Shown piece after piece: positions 22,560 to 35,272 of a DNA stretch of 64,000 bases. This DNA is from Fistulifera solaris. Taxonomy: Eukaryota > Bacillariophyta > Bacillariophyceae > Naviculales > Stauroneidaceae. Numbering within the stretch: position 1 is the first letter of the stretch; the number at the start of each line of letters is the position of its first letter. The DNA lies in assembly GCA_030295235.1 (NCBI GenBank), contig AP026126.1, forward strand, positions 124,001 to 188,000. Direction: 5' to 3'. The position numbers and the translations under genes were made by a program. A model generated the notes under the pieces. It saw only the letters and a program-made list of their open reading frames with translations. It was not told where the DNA came from and made no database searches.

Positions 22560-23286
22560 ATGTTTATGCCGGGGCGGAACGCCGAGGAAGAGCGACAAGC
22601 GCTACAAAAGGAATACCGTCGCGTTGAAACCATGTGTCTCGAATTATTGCCAGCAGACCCAGCGTTGCGTGAGGCTTGTACGATTTCGGTGCAAGAAGTG
22701 CAATGCGGAGACCCGGAATGTGCTCCCATTGACACAATAGTCACTATGATGTTTCCAAGGTAAGTGAAATAGCGATCCTTTTTCGCTGGATTTCAGGAGG
22801 ACCCTTTTTCGTGGCTGGGCTCTTTCGCGTGTTGATGATGTTACCCCCTTTCCGGAACGTCTCACATGCTTTTATTCGTTGAAGTGGTGGGCAGGGTTTT
22901 TTGCTTTACCCATGGAATGTAAAGAGGCAACGGTAGAACATTTAGAGAAAGCCTTCCCTCCGCCGGATATTGTTACAAAATGGTTTAAGGGCATTGATAC
23001 GGAAGGAGAATGGCCACCTGAACCAGAACCACCCGCATTGCGGTTTCCCCTCGGGACTTTTGTTTTGTGCCGTGTAGGACCTACTGATTGGGCACCGGGA
23101 ACCGTTATACAGCACTGGTATCGAGAAGCCAATTGGCAGCCTGGCATGTTTGCTCCCTATAAGATTCGTTTGGATGACGGTCGAGACATTTTTGCACCGC
23201 AGGATATGGATCAGATTATTCGTCTGAATCCGAATAAGCAGCAGGAAGTCAAAGTGGATGCAGTGGAAACGCTATGGAGCGAATAA
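22560..23286 (+). CDS. Conserved protein of unknown function, two exons
   Basis: Exon 1 begins at ATG 22560 and contains EEERQALQKEYRRVETMCLE and VQEVQCGDPECAPIDTIVTM. A GT-AG intron at 22760-22884 (donor GTAAGTG, acceptor TTGAAG) follows MMFP. Exon 2 resumes with SGGQG and continues as FFALPMECKEATVEHLEKAFP, provided one base is missing in the T6 run 22897-22902. The C-terminal half has TFVLCRVGPTDWAPGTVIQ, WQPGMFAPYKIRLDDG and RDIFAPQDMDQIIR, a pattern I recall from conserved but uncharacterised proteins of algae. The repeated small beta-rich segments suggest a Tudor- or SH3-like fold, which is only a guess. No catalytic residues can be assigned. Confidence 0.72.
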
Positions 23287-23452
23287 TGTTTTGAATGTAG
23301 CAATCGTTTTGTTGATCTAGAGAAGTATCCATAGAGAGTTCGTAGCGTAACAACGAAGAGATCAAGATTTCGCCTCAAAACAAACTCTTTAATTCTGTTA
23401 CAAATTGTCGAGATCGCGAAGAGCAGGAGGTGCAAAACTCGATACATCATTA

Positions 23453-25562
23453 TTATTTATTGTTCGAGGTGTCTTGACTTCCCAGGCCGAGTAGAGCCGC
23501 CAATTGTAGTTGCTCAATACTAAGATTCCCCGCCCCCGTCAGTTGGTTCTGAAGAGCTAATAATCCGTGAGCCGACTGATCTGGTGCCTGCTGTCGCTGC
23601 TGGAGCCGAGAAAGAATATCAACGCCTTGATTAGGCCTGGAGGCGGAACTGCTTTGTCCCGTTATGGACTGAGGCTGAACGAGAAGAGCTTGGAGCTGGG
23701 AAATTTGGCTACCGAGCTGTTGCTGCTGGGAAACCATGTCTTGAACCCCAAGTCTGTTTGACTGACTAAGCTGCTGTCCCATCAATGGAGCCGCATTCGT
23801 GGGAAGCATACTATTGGGCTGCATTTGACCGAGAAGCGATGAAACTGTGGCTGGAACACCATTCGGGGCCTGAGTGCTACTTTGACGAGATTGCGAGGAG
23901 CAATTCGATGGAACGGGCCCATTCAGACTGGGAAAATGAGGCACACTCATCTGTGATTCAATCGGTTGTGGTAGCGAAGAAGCACCAGCTGAACAAGGCT
24001 CGACCCCATTGTCACCGCTTGCTCGCTGGTTTTGAAGAAGCGTAGCTAGATTGGCCAGGACACTTGGACCGCCACTGAGAAGAGAATTGATGTCGATATT
24101 AGAGGAGAGTTGAGGACCATTGTTGCTTCCATTGAAGATGCCTGTGTCGCTATTGCGCCTTGCCTCGCCTGATGGCGCTGTCACAGCAGGACGAAACGAC
24201 AAACCACCATTCTGACCTACATTCGGATCTTGCAATCGAGGGAGGAGGCGGCCTGAGGTAAGGCAGGGCTATCCAGCAAGGTTCCTTGCAGTTGACGGAG
24301 TAGAGCAGTAGCGGCTGGGTGACTAATGAGCTGCTGCAGGTCATGCGCAGTCGCCGGTGCCGGAGATTGCAGGGGAGCATTAGCAGCAGGCTTAAAATGT
24401 TGCTGTCCCTTCTGTTGTAGAAGAAGTGTAAAAATGTCCGGACCGCCTGCCGCTTGACTACTAGAGGTGCCGCCCGTAAGGTGGTGTAGTCCTTGCATGT
24501 TATTACAAGGTGCTGCTGAGGATTGTCTTACAGGAGATGCGTTGGTTCTATTTTGCAATAAGATGGCCAAAAGATCAGCGATGTTTCCTGTCGGGGAAGC
24601 AGAAATGCCTGATTGCTGCTGGGCTGTCAACAAAGACAAAACCGATGATAAAGGATCAGCTCCCCTTGGCTGTGCAGGTGCAAGTGCAAGTCCTTCAGTC
24701 ACTAAGGATGCTAGGCGCTGCATAATTTCATTACGGCGAAGTTCAAGCGCCTGAAGAACTAGTCCTCCTACGACATCTCCACCACTTCCGTTATGACCGA
24801 CAGAGGCCGCTACAGCGGCTGGTGCATTCTGAGAATCAAAGACAGTTCTCCTGAATTCCCGGTCGCGAATCCGTTTCCCCCTCGCCCAATCGCGGCTCGG
24901 CCAGCATCTCCTGTGTTTAATTCAAAACCAACTTGGGCTTCAACTTCATCGTTGTCTTCCGGAAGAGGATTTTGTCTTGAAAGAGCGTAAAAGTCGGGAG
25001 CAGGAGCATCTGAATTTTCTGCATTTTTCTTCTCGTCTTTTCCCGACAAACGCTTCATTTTCTCACAGAGTCGAGGGAGCCCTCTTAGAAACAGTTCGTG
25101 ATAATAGGAATTGTAATCGGGACCGTGAGCGATGCGCTTGAATCCCCATCCGTTCACCTGCCGAGCGAACGAAGAATAGCGACCATGGCGGAAGTAGAGA
25201 GGGATTACCTTCTCTTCGAAGGCTTTATGCTGAAGGATGCGAAAGGCTCGTCCGTGTGGCAACCATGACACTATATTGGAGAACTCAGGATTCGATAAGA
25301 TGGCATGCAGCTTCATCGGAAACGTCTGAACGGACTCTCTTGTCTCGTCCGTTGACAGGAGCATAGCTTTATCTTTCGAGTAGTCATGATAAACGGCTTG
25401 CGAATCCTCGCCCATGGTTTTGGAGTCATGATTACCGGCGTTTGGGGTCTTCCTCGGCTTTTCTGCATTACTACCGGCTGTAGAACCACTAGAGGAAAGG
25501 GAGTCTGTATCCGACTGCTCAGTTATACAGCTAGACTTGCTCGGCTTGCCTTTTTCTGACAT
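23453..25562 (-). CDS. Heat-shock transcription factor, diatom type
   Basis: ATG 25562 (MSEKGKPSKSSC) is chosen because the DNA-binding domain follows an acidic/Ser-rich leader of about 80 residues. The HSF domain spans roughly residues 82-175 with FPMKLHAILSN, IVSWLPHGRAFRI, FARQVNGWGFKRI and YYHELFLRGLPRLCEKM; FARQVNGWGF is the recognition helix. Further on, RTVFDSQNAPAA and a long Gln/Ser/Asn/Leu-rich C terminus (QAALLGLGSQ near the end) make a probable activation domain. The frame changes near 24870 and near 24238, each as if one base is missing. No obvious heptad HR-A/B trimerisation domain of the animal type is visible. HSFs are the most expanded transcription-factor family in diatoms, so the regulated pathway cannot be inferred. 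Confidence 0.88.
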
Positions 25563-27038
25563 GTTTGAAAGAGTCGGTTTGATTAGAAAGTGCGGAATAA
25601 ATAGACAGAGTTCGCTGTGTTGCTGTTTCATCCTCAGGAAAAGCAAGCAACTGAGAAAACGATTCTGTCCGTTTTCTATCCTTTGGAAAACACGTGCGAT
25701 TTGTACCGGCAGATCTGAACCATGAATTACGCAATTCTTCGCATCTGTTATTTCCACAGCTTGATCGTGACGTATGCAAACAAGCTTACACTACAAAGTA
25801 CTTACACAATACAAGTACCGTACTGCAGAGCGATGTTTGCGTCAGACGAGTAGTATCGAGAAGGGCAGGCGTCAGAAACGCCTCTTGATGTTGCACGCTG
25901 TGCGTACCAGGTATTAGTCTCGAAATTCGCCAAGAAACCGGAAGAGCGTTTCTGGTTTCTGGTTTCCACAACCTATTTCACGCTGTCACATGAGGAGTAC
26001 ATTAGACATTAGATGATGTAAATTCGTGACTCGTGACCCACGATGTAGCGAGGAATGAAGCCAGCTAGGAACATAAACAAGTTACCGTAGGTTGACATAC
26101 GCATGATTTTCGTCTTCACGATTCACAACTTGCAGCAAATAGTTCGGTCTAAAAATGTTTTTTCAAACGATGTCGTCTAAGTTTGTTAGGACAACTGTTG
26201 CAAAGCTTACATTGTCAGAAGTCTTTGAAGTAATTGTCGGCATTTCCTAGTCTTGTTTACCGACCCTCTACAGAAAATAGCAACAGACCCAGACACAGTC
26301 CCTACGCTTGATCAATTTCACATGAAACGCGGTGCAATTTCTTTTCCACTAAGCGCAATGCCCATTTTAAGATACTTGACTGTTAGGATGACACAAACAT
26401 TATAATATGCCTCTGATAGCTTAGATCACGCTACCTTTTATTGATTCTTCGAACATGCATAGCCGTTGGAATTTGAAAGCAGTGGCTCATGGAACATATC
26501 TTGGTTGAAGAAAGTAAAAGAAGTATGCCTGAAAAGTGGAGTCCGTTTGAAGTACTACGTTGATTCTTAGTGTTCATAGTCAAGCATACATCTTTCCATG
26601 AAAGTTGCATTCACAAGTCTCAACGGCTTGGCTGCTGTGTAATATGCCGTACACAAGACAGCAGAGATAAATGTGGTCCATCAATCCCGTTTCTTGACTC
26701 GTGATCTACGAAACTATTCTTCCATTCCTTTAACGTCATTAGCCCAAATTAAACAAGCATCGATTCAAAAACTATGCAGAGATTCAATTTGTTGTGACAA
26801 GTTAGAAGTATTTCACGTCCTGAGTGTCTGCAATTACTTTTTACCCTAAACTATTTTTTACTTTTACCACATATATTTTGAATGATTCGCTAATCGGTCC
26901 ACAAGATAGCAGACCAAAAATGATCAAGGGGCTATGTACAAACTGCCCGCCTTTTGCGTGTTAACACAAATAGTACAAGAACGTACGCAAAGGAAATGGT
27001 CATTGCGATAGAGGAGCGCGTGAAACTTCAACCGCTAA
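25563..27038. other. Intergenic, about 1.5 kb, no gene seen
   Basis: Upstream of the HSF gene and downstream of the gene at 27039. No open frame with coding character, no RNA gene recognised. Confidence 0.5.
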
Positions 27039-27641
27039 TCAATGGACAGGGTTACCACGGTCAAGTCCGACGCGTTCCTGTGTAGAAGGTTCTTCTTGAA
27101 CTAAATGCTGCAGGTGAATCGGATGCACTAACTCTCCACTGACACTGCAAATAAACATTCCATCGTCTTCCGTGACCGTCCTCCAGTCCCAGCCTTCCGC
27201 GGCAAACTCGAGGGCATTGCGTTCGGCGTTTTCTTGCAGTTCATGGCGGTTGGACCAAATTCGTGACTTGATGCGGTCACTGTACTCGTATCGAGTGGGA
27301 ATGGGAACGACGTCAACTTCGTCTTGAAAAGCAATCTTCCGGCTTTTCTTTTCGTTCACTGACGTTGTACAATCAATCTTCAAGGGTTCTTGAAAAGACT
27401 GTACCCCACCAAGAGGAGGACGTGCAGCGCTACCATCGGGCGGCGATGGTTGATGGGAATATCCCACACCCATGCCCCGAAGGATTCGTAGACGTCGATG
27501 CTGTGCCGCTGTCATAGGCTGTGCGGTGGAAGATGGGGCATCGTAAATTCCCAGACGGTTCAACAGTTTCGATCTGATTTGCTGATCTTGCGAAGGCGTT
27601 CGCTGATGTCGCGGTGATAGTGATTTAGGAGGAGAGCTCAT
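27039..27641 (-). CDS. Small conserved diatom-type protein
   Basis: An uninterrupted 200-residue frame starts at ATG 27641. The disordered N-terminal half contains a short RSKLLNRLGIYDAP motif, which looks like a helical docking element, and an RRLRILRGMGVG element. The C-terminal half has the segment IAFQDEVDVVPIPTRYEYS, then SRIWSNRHELQENAERN, LEFAAEGWDWRTV, and MFICSVSGELVHPIH. This VxVVPIPxRxEYS...RIWSN...EFAAEGWDWR arrangement is a recurrent pattern in diatom genomes whose function is unknown. A KLLNRLGI-type motif near the N terminus resembles a PP1- or kinase-docking helix, but that is speculation. Confidence 0.75.
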   Translation of the reverse strand: MSSPPKSLSPRHQRTPSQDQQIRSKLLNRLGIYDAPSSTAQPMTAAQHRRLRILRGMGVGYSHQPSPPDGSAARPPLGGVQSFQEPLKIDCTTSVNEKKSRKIAFQDEVDVVPIPTRYEYSDRIKSRIWSNRHELQENAERNALEFAAEGWDWRTVTEDDGMFICSVSGELVHPIHLQHLVQEEPSTQERVGLDRGNPVH

Positions 27642-28539
27642 ACGGTCTTTTGCGATTAAAGGTTATGCTTGCAATGTTGTGATGCGCTCACGTCCAGCTT
27701 TTTTGTGAAATACGAAAGAGAGGAGAGCGGAGAGCTTCACGCTGCTGCTGCGGCAAACACCGCGGCAACCCGCGACGATGCCTCCTCAAAAAAGAAGAAA
27801 AGTCGTCGTCAAGCGTCTCGGACGAGCAATGGTTAATCTACCTGTAAAAGTATGCGTAGAATATGTACCTAAATTTACTGTACAGCAAACGATGAAACGC
27901 AATCCGCAATCCGAGAATGCACAAAAATGGTCTATACTTTATGGGACCGCTATTATCTCAAAAGAAAACATCGGCAGCATTATATCATAATAGTGTACCA
28001 TTGTTTTTCATTGTATGACGCTGCTTGTTGTTTCTTGTTTTACTCCGTATCGTTTATCCCGTGTCTGTGTTTGTTTTTTATGGGTGTGCCTTCGTCCGTT
28101 CTTCAACAAAAGCAAAGATGTACGTCACCGCATCCAAAATCCAACCCACATTCAACGCGGTAGTGGTAAACAGGTTCGTGACTTGTGTCTCGTGTCATTA
28201 CTTGCACTTAGAAGTAGGGTGTCTGATGTCAGAACATTGAGAAGTTCCAGGTTCCAGTGAGATAAGGGAAAACGGTGGTTTCTGTCAGAATGAAGGTAAA
28301 TCTTTAGGAATTTTCTGATCTTTCTCTTTGTTTAAGTTATGACCGTAAAAGTTCAGGATTTTTGACGAACAAAGGAAAGGTATAGTCTAACTGTACCAGG
28401 GAAAGAATTTACTCCGGAGTACTATTTAGTTACTCCCTAAAACTAAAAACAAGTACATAAGACAGCTCAGGGTTGAGGATAGATCCTTGACGGTTGATGG
28501 GCAGATGAACGAATGCGTTGCGCGCGTATCTCTTCGCGT
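27642..28539. other. Intergenic left of the Copia insertion
   Basis: A possible 70-codon frame at 27778-27990 starts with ATG and a basic PPQKRRKVVVKR segment but shows no recognised domain; I do not call it. Nothing else is seen. Confidence 0.4.
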
Positions 28540-28544
28540 GCAAC

Positions 28545-28780
28545 CAAGTTTCCCTTGTCGTTAGGGCTTTACTTACGAGGATAAAGATATCTGAGAAAGA
28601 TAAGAATGCAATAGATGCTAAAGCTCGTAAGGTGTAAAAGCGTCTTAGAGTAATTGTGCGTTTAAGGCTAGCAGCAAGGTGTTGAAGAGGAAACCCCGAA
28701 GGGATGAAAACCTCTCGGACGTGGTGAGGGAATATGCCGTACCATGACAGACATACCCGTATAGACCGCATATTTTACTT
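28545..28780 (-). repeat. 3' LTR of the Copia element
   Basis: 236-bp copy matching 34901-35137 apart from one substitution and one 1-bp indel. Its left neighbour 28540-28544 is GCAAC, matching the base run beyond the other LTR. Confidence 0.93.
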
Positions 28781-31700
28781 GGTCCCCTCAAATCGTTCAT
28801 CATCCCGTGTTGGACGATTTGTTATTCACCTCACGCCAGTTATCGTTAATAGTAAGCAATATCTCCGAAGAGAGTATCGTGTATACTTACTTAACCGTTT
28901 AGGTGAGCGTGTCAGCTAGATTCTTGTGCGTAGGAATCCATATGACCTCGATGATCCCAGCCGCCACATGCCAGCGTGTTAGGTGGTAAGCGACTGAGTT
29001 GTGCTTCTTAGATAGCGTCGATGAAAACTGGGAAGAATTTAACACCACCGAGTTGTTGTCGCAAAAGATTTTACTTGGCTCATTGTCTAACGGTACTCCC
29101 ATCATCCGTAACTTATACCGTAATCCAACAATCATTTCGATGCACGTCTTCATAGCAATAAATTCACTCGCAAATGCACTGGATTCGACCGTCGACTGCT
29201 TCTTGCTAAACCACATCGTCAATGCTCGATTGACGAAGATCTGAATCCCAGTATGCGATTGCCGTGTAACCTGGTTCGCCGCATGCGATGCATCAACATA
29301 TGCAGATATGACCACAGACTTACCCTGTGGCTTCGGCATTCGTGGCGGCAACTCTTCTTTTAGCGTCTCTATAATGTTCTTTGAAATCATCCGCCTGCCT
29401 CGTCATCTGCATTAATTCGAACTTTGGTAACTCCGGCGACATGTAGAGAGAGAATTTCGGATTCCTTTTAATAAACGAAGATACGATAGACCTCCTGTAA
29501 ATGATTCCACCTCGGCATCGCTTGAAAGGATGACAATAGCGAGACCTCGAGCAATATATCGATTCGCCCAAGTTCCGTTGCCCATCGCAAGATGCCGATC
29601 AACTCTTGGAAGTGAGTGATCTCCTCTTCATCAAGCAAACGTGAGTCATCGAGTTCAAATACAATGTTACTGTTCGTTGGTGTACTTAGCGCATTCGGTA
29701 GTTTCAATTTCTTTTGTCCAATTGTCTTTCCAAATTTTCAACTGCCGGCTTTTAGATATTTGTCGCTTGTCACAGACCATCGGGGGAACGCCCGTCCAAT
29801 GTGCGTTGTTTTAATGTCGCCCCGAGGTACATATCTGGTTCCTTTATCTCGTCGTTCTTAAACTGGAAGCTCTGACCCAATTCCTTTAATACCTTAACCG
29901 GGTCATCACTGATGCACATAATGTCGTCAACATAGCAAAGAATATATTCGTAGTATTCATCGCCATTGCCTTTCACTGCTGGTCGCATCCAAACGTCGGG
30001 GTCCGCCACAGAAGGCGCTGAATCCCATTTCTTCCAACCGTAGCAAGGTAGGCACGAAAGGAAGCTCCAGCACCACGTAAGCCATAAAGTGCCCAAACCA
30101 CCAGCATCCAGAGTCCCTCTTCACTTCCAAACTCCGGACCGGCCTTTATATAAATTTTTTCTCGGTTCGGTGCGGTGAGATACGCGTTTTGGATATCGAC
30201 ACACATCACTTTAATTCCGTTGAGAGCCGCGAAGTAATAAACAAATGCGAACAGAGTCACGAGACACAACAGAACTGTACGAAATCGTTGGCGGTGTCTC
30301 TACCTTGTGGCCATCGGCGACAAATCGCGCTTTTCGTCGGAAGCCTTTGCTCAATTTGACATCGAAGATAATATGACAAGTGATCTGATCGTAACCAATG
30401 AGATCTTCTAATTGCCCGTTGTAGACCTCGAACGCCCACGCTGCACGTTTTTCATCTCTTTTTGTATCACGTCGGTACCAGTAAGTATTGCCATTTTCTT
30501 TGTCAAGTTGCAACGCTTCTTTCATCGTCTTAGGAATTCGGATGCCGTACTTATGAGTTCGTTCCCAATACTTTGTTTTTAGCTTTGATAAGATTCGATC
30601 TCGCTTCTTCAACACATGTTTATACCAAAATGCAAATGCTGGCATCTCCTGCAACTCGTGCTTCACTGCATATTCAGCCAGCTCGACCGGATAAGTATTC
30701 TTTAGATCCTTCAATGCAATCCAGTCCGTGAGAGCCGTCCTTCCATTGCACCAGTATTTCCCATCCTTTTGTCGTGATAATGCATCGCCGAGTTCCCGTC
30801 CCCGTCTTTATCCACCCTTTCTCTTTCGGTACCGCTTCGTCGGTCATTCGGTGGTCGAGGATTTCGTCTAACTCGCGGCTGCCATAGCCGTTATCATCGA
30901 CCTGGGATAAAATATTTTGTGCAATGGTGTTAGCAGTAAGCACTTCGCAAACACCGTCAATGTACTCTACCACGTATTGGCTGGTATCGAGGGAGTGGGT
31001 TATCGTCCGGTGTCCCAAGCGGTCTGCCGTCTTTGTCGGTAGCCCTTTTAACTACCCTTGCTGCTACCAGCTTGCCGTCGCGATCACGTTTTAAGCTAAG
31101 CCTCATATCAACATATGAGTCGTTGTTTGGTCCAATCAAATCGTCGGATCCGTGTGGCACAGCTGGGTCATCAATCACTCGTTGGAATTCGTCGAGGAAG
31201 GCTTGGCTCTCCCATTCTAGCACTCCTAAACACAAGTCATCCGGGTATATCGTTCGGTACCTCGAGTGGCTGTCGCCAAGCTCCTTCAGCTTGCATTGAA
31301 GTCGGCCATCCGTGCCTTCCACTCGTCCGTTTGCATCTCGAGCCGCGTTAACCGTTGGACCGTTGTGACTGAAATAGGGATGCCAGACTCCGGTAGGATC
31401 CAATATGCCATTAAGTTGCCAACATGGTGTGAGACTCCTAGCCAGCGCCCCAGACTGTTTTCACCCAGTCCGGCGTTGCTGCGATAAACAACATAATCAT
31501 AGAAACCAAAGTCAGTATACTCACTGATGTCGGGCGTCTCGCCTGTTAGGCATTCCAACGGCGTCCGTCCATCGGAATACTTTGACGAATTGACAGTGAG
31601 GTTGCCAATCTCTGATACCCACTTAAGGCCGTAGTCCCAAAGCCGTCGTGGCACGTTAAAGCTTGTGCATGGCTCGGTAAAGTTTCATCTTTAGCTGTCC

Positions 31701-34700
31701 AATTCCCTGCTCCACCGGGTTCTGGTTGACCCGATCCTTTTCTGTCACGTGAGATAGGATGTCATAGCGTCGCATCATTTGCTGGAAACGCGTGTTAGCT
31801 CGCACTTGGGCCGCTGCACCATCATGTACTAGCCATTCAGGTGCGCCAAACTCATGACAGAAAGAATGCAATGAGCAATGAGTTACCAATTGAGTCACCC
31901 GTCTTATCCTTCATCGGGTACACTGCGGACAAGCCACCTTTCTTCCAATATACCTGGGCGTACTTCATTCCTGTCAAGGACTTAACGTCGGCATGCAATG
32001 TGTCAGTGGACACTTTACCTTTTATGTGAGGCACAATATAGCGTCGGTCGGCACGGTAACGTCGGGGCGAGTGGTAAAATCGCTGATCGTGTGCCGCGTT
32101 GCCATGTGGCCCGCAAGGTTGCCTCAGCCTGCTTCTCTCCTATGTTCCATTGCTCACTTAAATGTATCGGCGTCACCTTTGGATGTCGTTCGGGAAGATT
32201 CAAATGTTCGTCGTGGGTAGATCTTCAAATCCAAGTCTCGGTTCCGGCGCTGAAGTCCCCTCAAATTCGGTCCCCTCAGGCCGAGTCGCGAGTCAAACAT
32301 CTGTAGATGAAACACGAATCTCTTCATCCGATGTAACACTAACAGAAGCAAGAGCATGCTCTTTGAGAGCGACAAGGGCTGGAGAGATGTCAAACAAGCC
32401 GGGCTCCTGGACAATATCAAAGTGCAAAGATGAGGTCACGAGTGACAAACGGAACATCTGGTTGCAGCGCAACGTCGCGTGGGTTCCATTCGTTTTTGTT
32501 TGTGAGATGCAAGTGGCGACAGGTATCCAGTTCAAACCAAGTCATCTATCTGCAATGTCAAGCGGTCTTCTGATGGATCAAAGGGTTGTCATTCACCACA
32601 ACACCGTTATAACGCAATTGATTTGGATTCCAAAGTGTGTGGGGAAGTTTAGAGCCATAATACAAGCATTCGTTCAAAACTAGGATAACTGTTTAGCCAG
32701 TTACCGGATTCGTCCACGCCGTCGCTGGCCGTAACAATCGGCACGCTTCGCACCGGTTCGTATGATGCGTCGTATGGATAAACATTGGCAGTGCGGTTAG
32801 TGTAAGAAAGAACAACAAAGTTCTTACCGGCGCAACACGTGTCGGCATTGGAATCACATTCGTTGGCCGGCCGATACACCTGGTTGCGGAATAGCACTGC
32901 GTGTCGCTTGCACTGATCTGTCGTTGGCAGTGGAGCGTAGTCGATTGGAAATAAGAGATAGAATGATCATCGCCTGTTCGTTTCGTCCACCATGAACTGT
33001 ACCAACGGGGTCGGTGTTAGCTTGTGCGACTGTAATCGTAAAACCTGCATTTGGAGATTGAGAAGCAGCGCCAGTCAATGCTGAAATCAATGTTGCTGCG
33101 TCCATTTGCTGATTTCCTGTGTTAGCCGCATTGATGGAACGGTTGTTTAGTCGCTGCGCTTTATATGCTGCTCGGGCGTCGCAGATCTTCTGCCAATCGT
33201 GGGGCTGCATCTGCCGGATTTCGTCGTCTGAAAAATCATAAGATGGATGGACGTTCAACTTGTTACCATTTTTCAAAGTAATCGTGTACTCGTCGTTGCG
33301 GTTGCGTGTCCCACGTCCTTTCCTGTTTTTGAATCTCGCATTTTTACCTTTGGCTTTGTGAGCGTTCTTTTCGTTGTTCTTTTGCGTTGTTGCTGACCTG
33401 ATGTTGCAATTAGAAACGCCTCCTGGTTTCACATGCTGTTGAACAATTTGACGGGTTAGGGCAAGAGCTTGTTCAAAACTCATGTCAGGAACTGGCTTTG
33501 AAAGGCCAGCCATGATCATGGCATTCATCGCGACAAGAGGTTGGTAAGAGCTTCGTCTTCTTCACCAACAGCTTCGTCATGTCTGTGTCGGAGTAACGGA
33601 CAATACCATCTCCAGCGTTGGAGTTAAGAACATGAAAAGCCGTCACCAATTCTTGCTCAAACTTCGTCCAAGTGTAGCCCGCTTTTTCTCCTGCGAAGAA
33701 CGAACCATCAATGACGCGTTCCGCGTCGAGCAACTCAACCCGGTACACGCCTGTCCCTTCGTATGTCGCCTTTAATGCTGCCCAATCCGTGCGGCCGCAA
33801 GCCTTTGCCGCATGGGTGCTTACCGTCGCCTCCGCCCCGTATTACCTGCAATGAAGCTGGCAATGTAAGTGTGGACCTGCAACGTATCCGCCTTAAACTG
33901 CGGACCGTCAAGAGGAGCAGCCATGACGTAACGGTCGAGCGCGCTCAGGACCAAGAGTCACATCATAAATGGGCTGCTCAATGTCACGAATGACATAGGA
34001 CAAAGGAATGCCCATCGCGTTAGGAACCTGGCGCAAGAAGTTAACCACCAACGGCTTCCCACTTAGCCCACGTGTCGCTCGACTTGAACGGGTTCGGCTT
34101 GGCAGCTGTTGCAGTGATCTTTGCATTAGCAATGAATGCTGCACGGACTCCAGCCAACTTCGATGAGTTCGGTGCCGCCTGCACCGGGAACACCGTCGTT
34201 GCCGGGTCAAAACCACAGATCTCGCACTCCTTCGCCCCATGCAATGAACGCCTTCATGCAGTTGCGTGCGCGAGGAGGAACACAAAACGGTTGCTCAGGG
34301 ATCTGAGCGAGTTTGGCAAGCTCCTTCTCCAACTGCTCGAACTTAATGTTGCGAGCCTGGCGAAAGGAGTCACCAAAAATCTCCAGCGCGATGAAGCGAG
34401 CAGGAGTAACCATGTTCGCATCAACTGGAGGGGCGTTTGGGATGCCACAGAGGGCCATGATCTGGGTCACGGTCTGGGGAATGGCGTCGGGAGGCAACTG
34501 TTCCATGGTATCCTGAAATAATAAAATAGGTAAATGAGTTCGTTAGTCGTTTTCGTAATCGTGTTTCATCACGATCCATTTTGTGTGAGCATCGCATCCG
34601 CGTAATGCATACAACACAAGAGAGAGATAAATACTTCTCCTTTACTTCGTTTCAAGCGGCTTGTTTGAGCCAGCTTCGGACAGCGCATTCTGACCGCATC

Positions 34701-34900
34701 GTTGTCGGTTCATCCCGACCGTCTTGACCATTCCGTTGGTCTGTGACTCGCAAAGCATGCACAACGGCATGTGCTCAAGTATCGAAATACCGGTCACTTT
34801 GCACCTCTATCGGTAGATGCAACGATCGGCACATGCCAGATCGCTTCGCCGTCGTTTTTCGTTTTTGTGCTGCGGCTCGCGGTGGCTGGGTCTGATAAAC

Positions 34901-35137
34901 CAAGTTTCCCTTGTCGTTAGGGCTTTACTTACGAGGATAAAGATATCTGAGAAAGATAAGAATGCAATAGATGCTAAAGCTCATAAGGTCGTAAAAGCGT
35001 CTTAGAGTAATTGTGCGTTTAAGGCTAGCAGCAAGGTGTTGAAGAGGAAACCCCGAAGGGATGAAAACCTCTCGGACGTGGTGAGGGAATATGCCGTACC
35101 ATGACAGACATACCCGTATAGACCGCATATTTTACTT
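34901..35137 (-). repeat. 5' LTR of the Copia element
   Basis: 237-bp copy. On the element strand the LTR runs AAGTAAAATATG...GGGAAACTTG, so the ends are short inverted repeats AAGT/ACTT rather than the usual TG/CA. Followed on the right by the target duplication GCAAC at 35138-35142. Confidence 0.93.
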
Positions 35138-35272
35138 GCAACTTCTCGCCCTCGCTTGCTTCGTCCACTTCTCACTTCTCACCCTCAAAAGTGCTACAGT
35201 AAAAACAACGGATAATCTGAAACTGTAAATAATTCCCAGGCTTTGCTTTGTATCATTATCGCTATTAACCGA

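Larger units (their letters stand above)
28545..35137 (-). mobile_element. Ty1/Copia (CoDi-like) LTR retroelement with both LTRs
   Basis: A minus-strand element of about 6.6 kb is bounded by two LTRs (28545-28780 and 34901-35137) and flanked by a 5-bp target duplication GCAAC. From right to left it carries the 5' LTR, a leader with a possible primer-binding site beside the LTR, a gag region (about 32850-34510), protease and integrase regions (about 31000-32900), reverse transcriptase with a YVDD box (about 29770-30700) and RNase H (about 28900-29700), then a purine-rich tract abutting the 3' LTR. The order integrase before reverse transcriptase places it in Copia. The coding region is broken in about ten places. 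The two LTRs differ at only about two positions, so insertion is recent. Confidence 0.92.

Noticed and set aside
27778-27990. 70-codon plus-strand gene
   Set aside because: It has an ATG and a basic start but no recognisable family, and other frames in the same stretch look equally plausible.
32162-32683. Plus-strand 173-codon frame inside the Copia element
   Set aside because: It lies antisense to the pol region and has no independent protein features, so it is a shadow frame.
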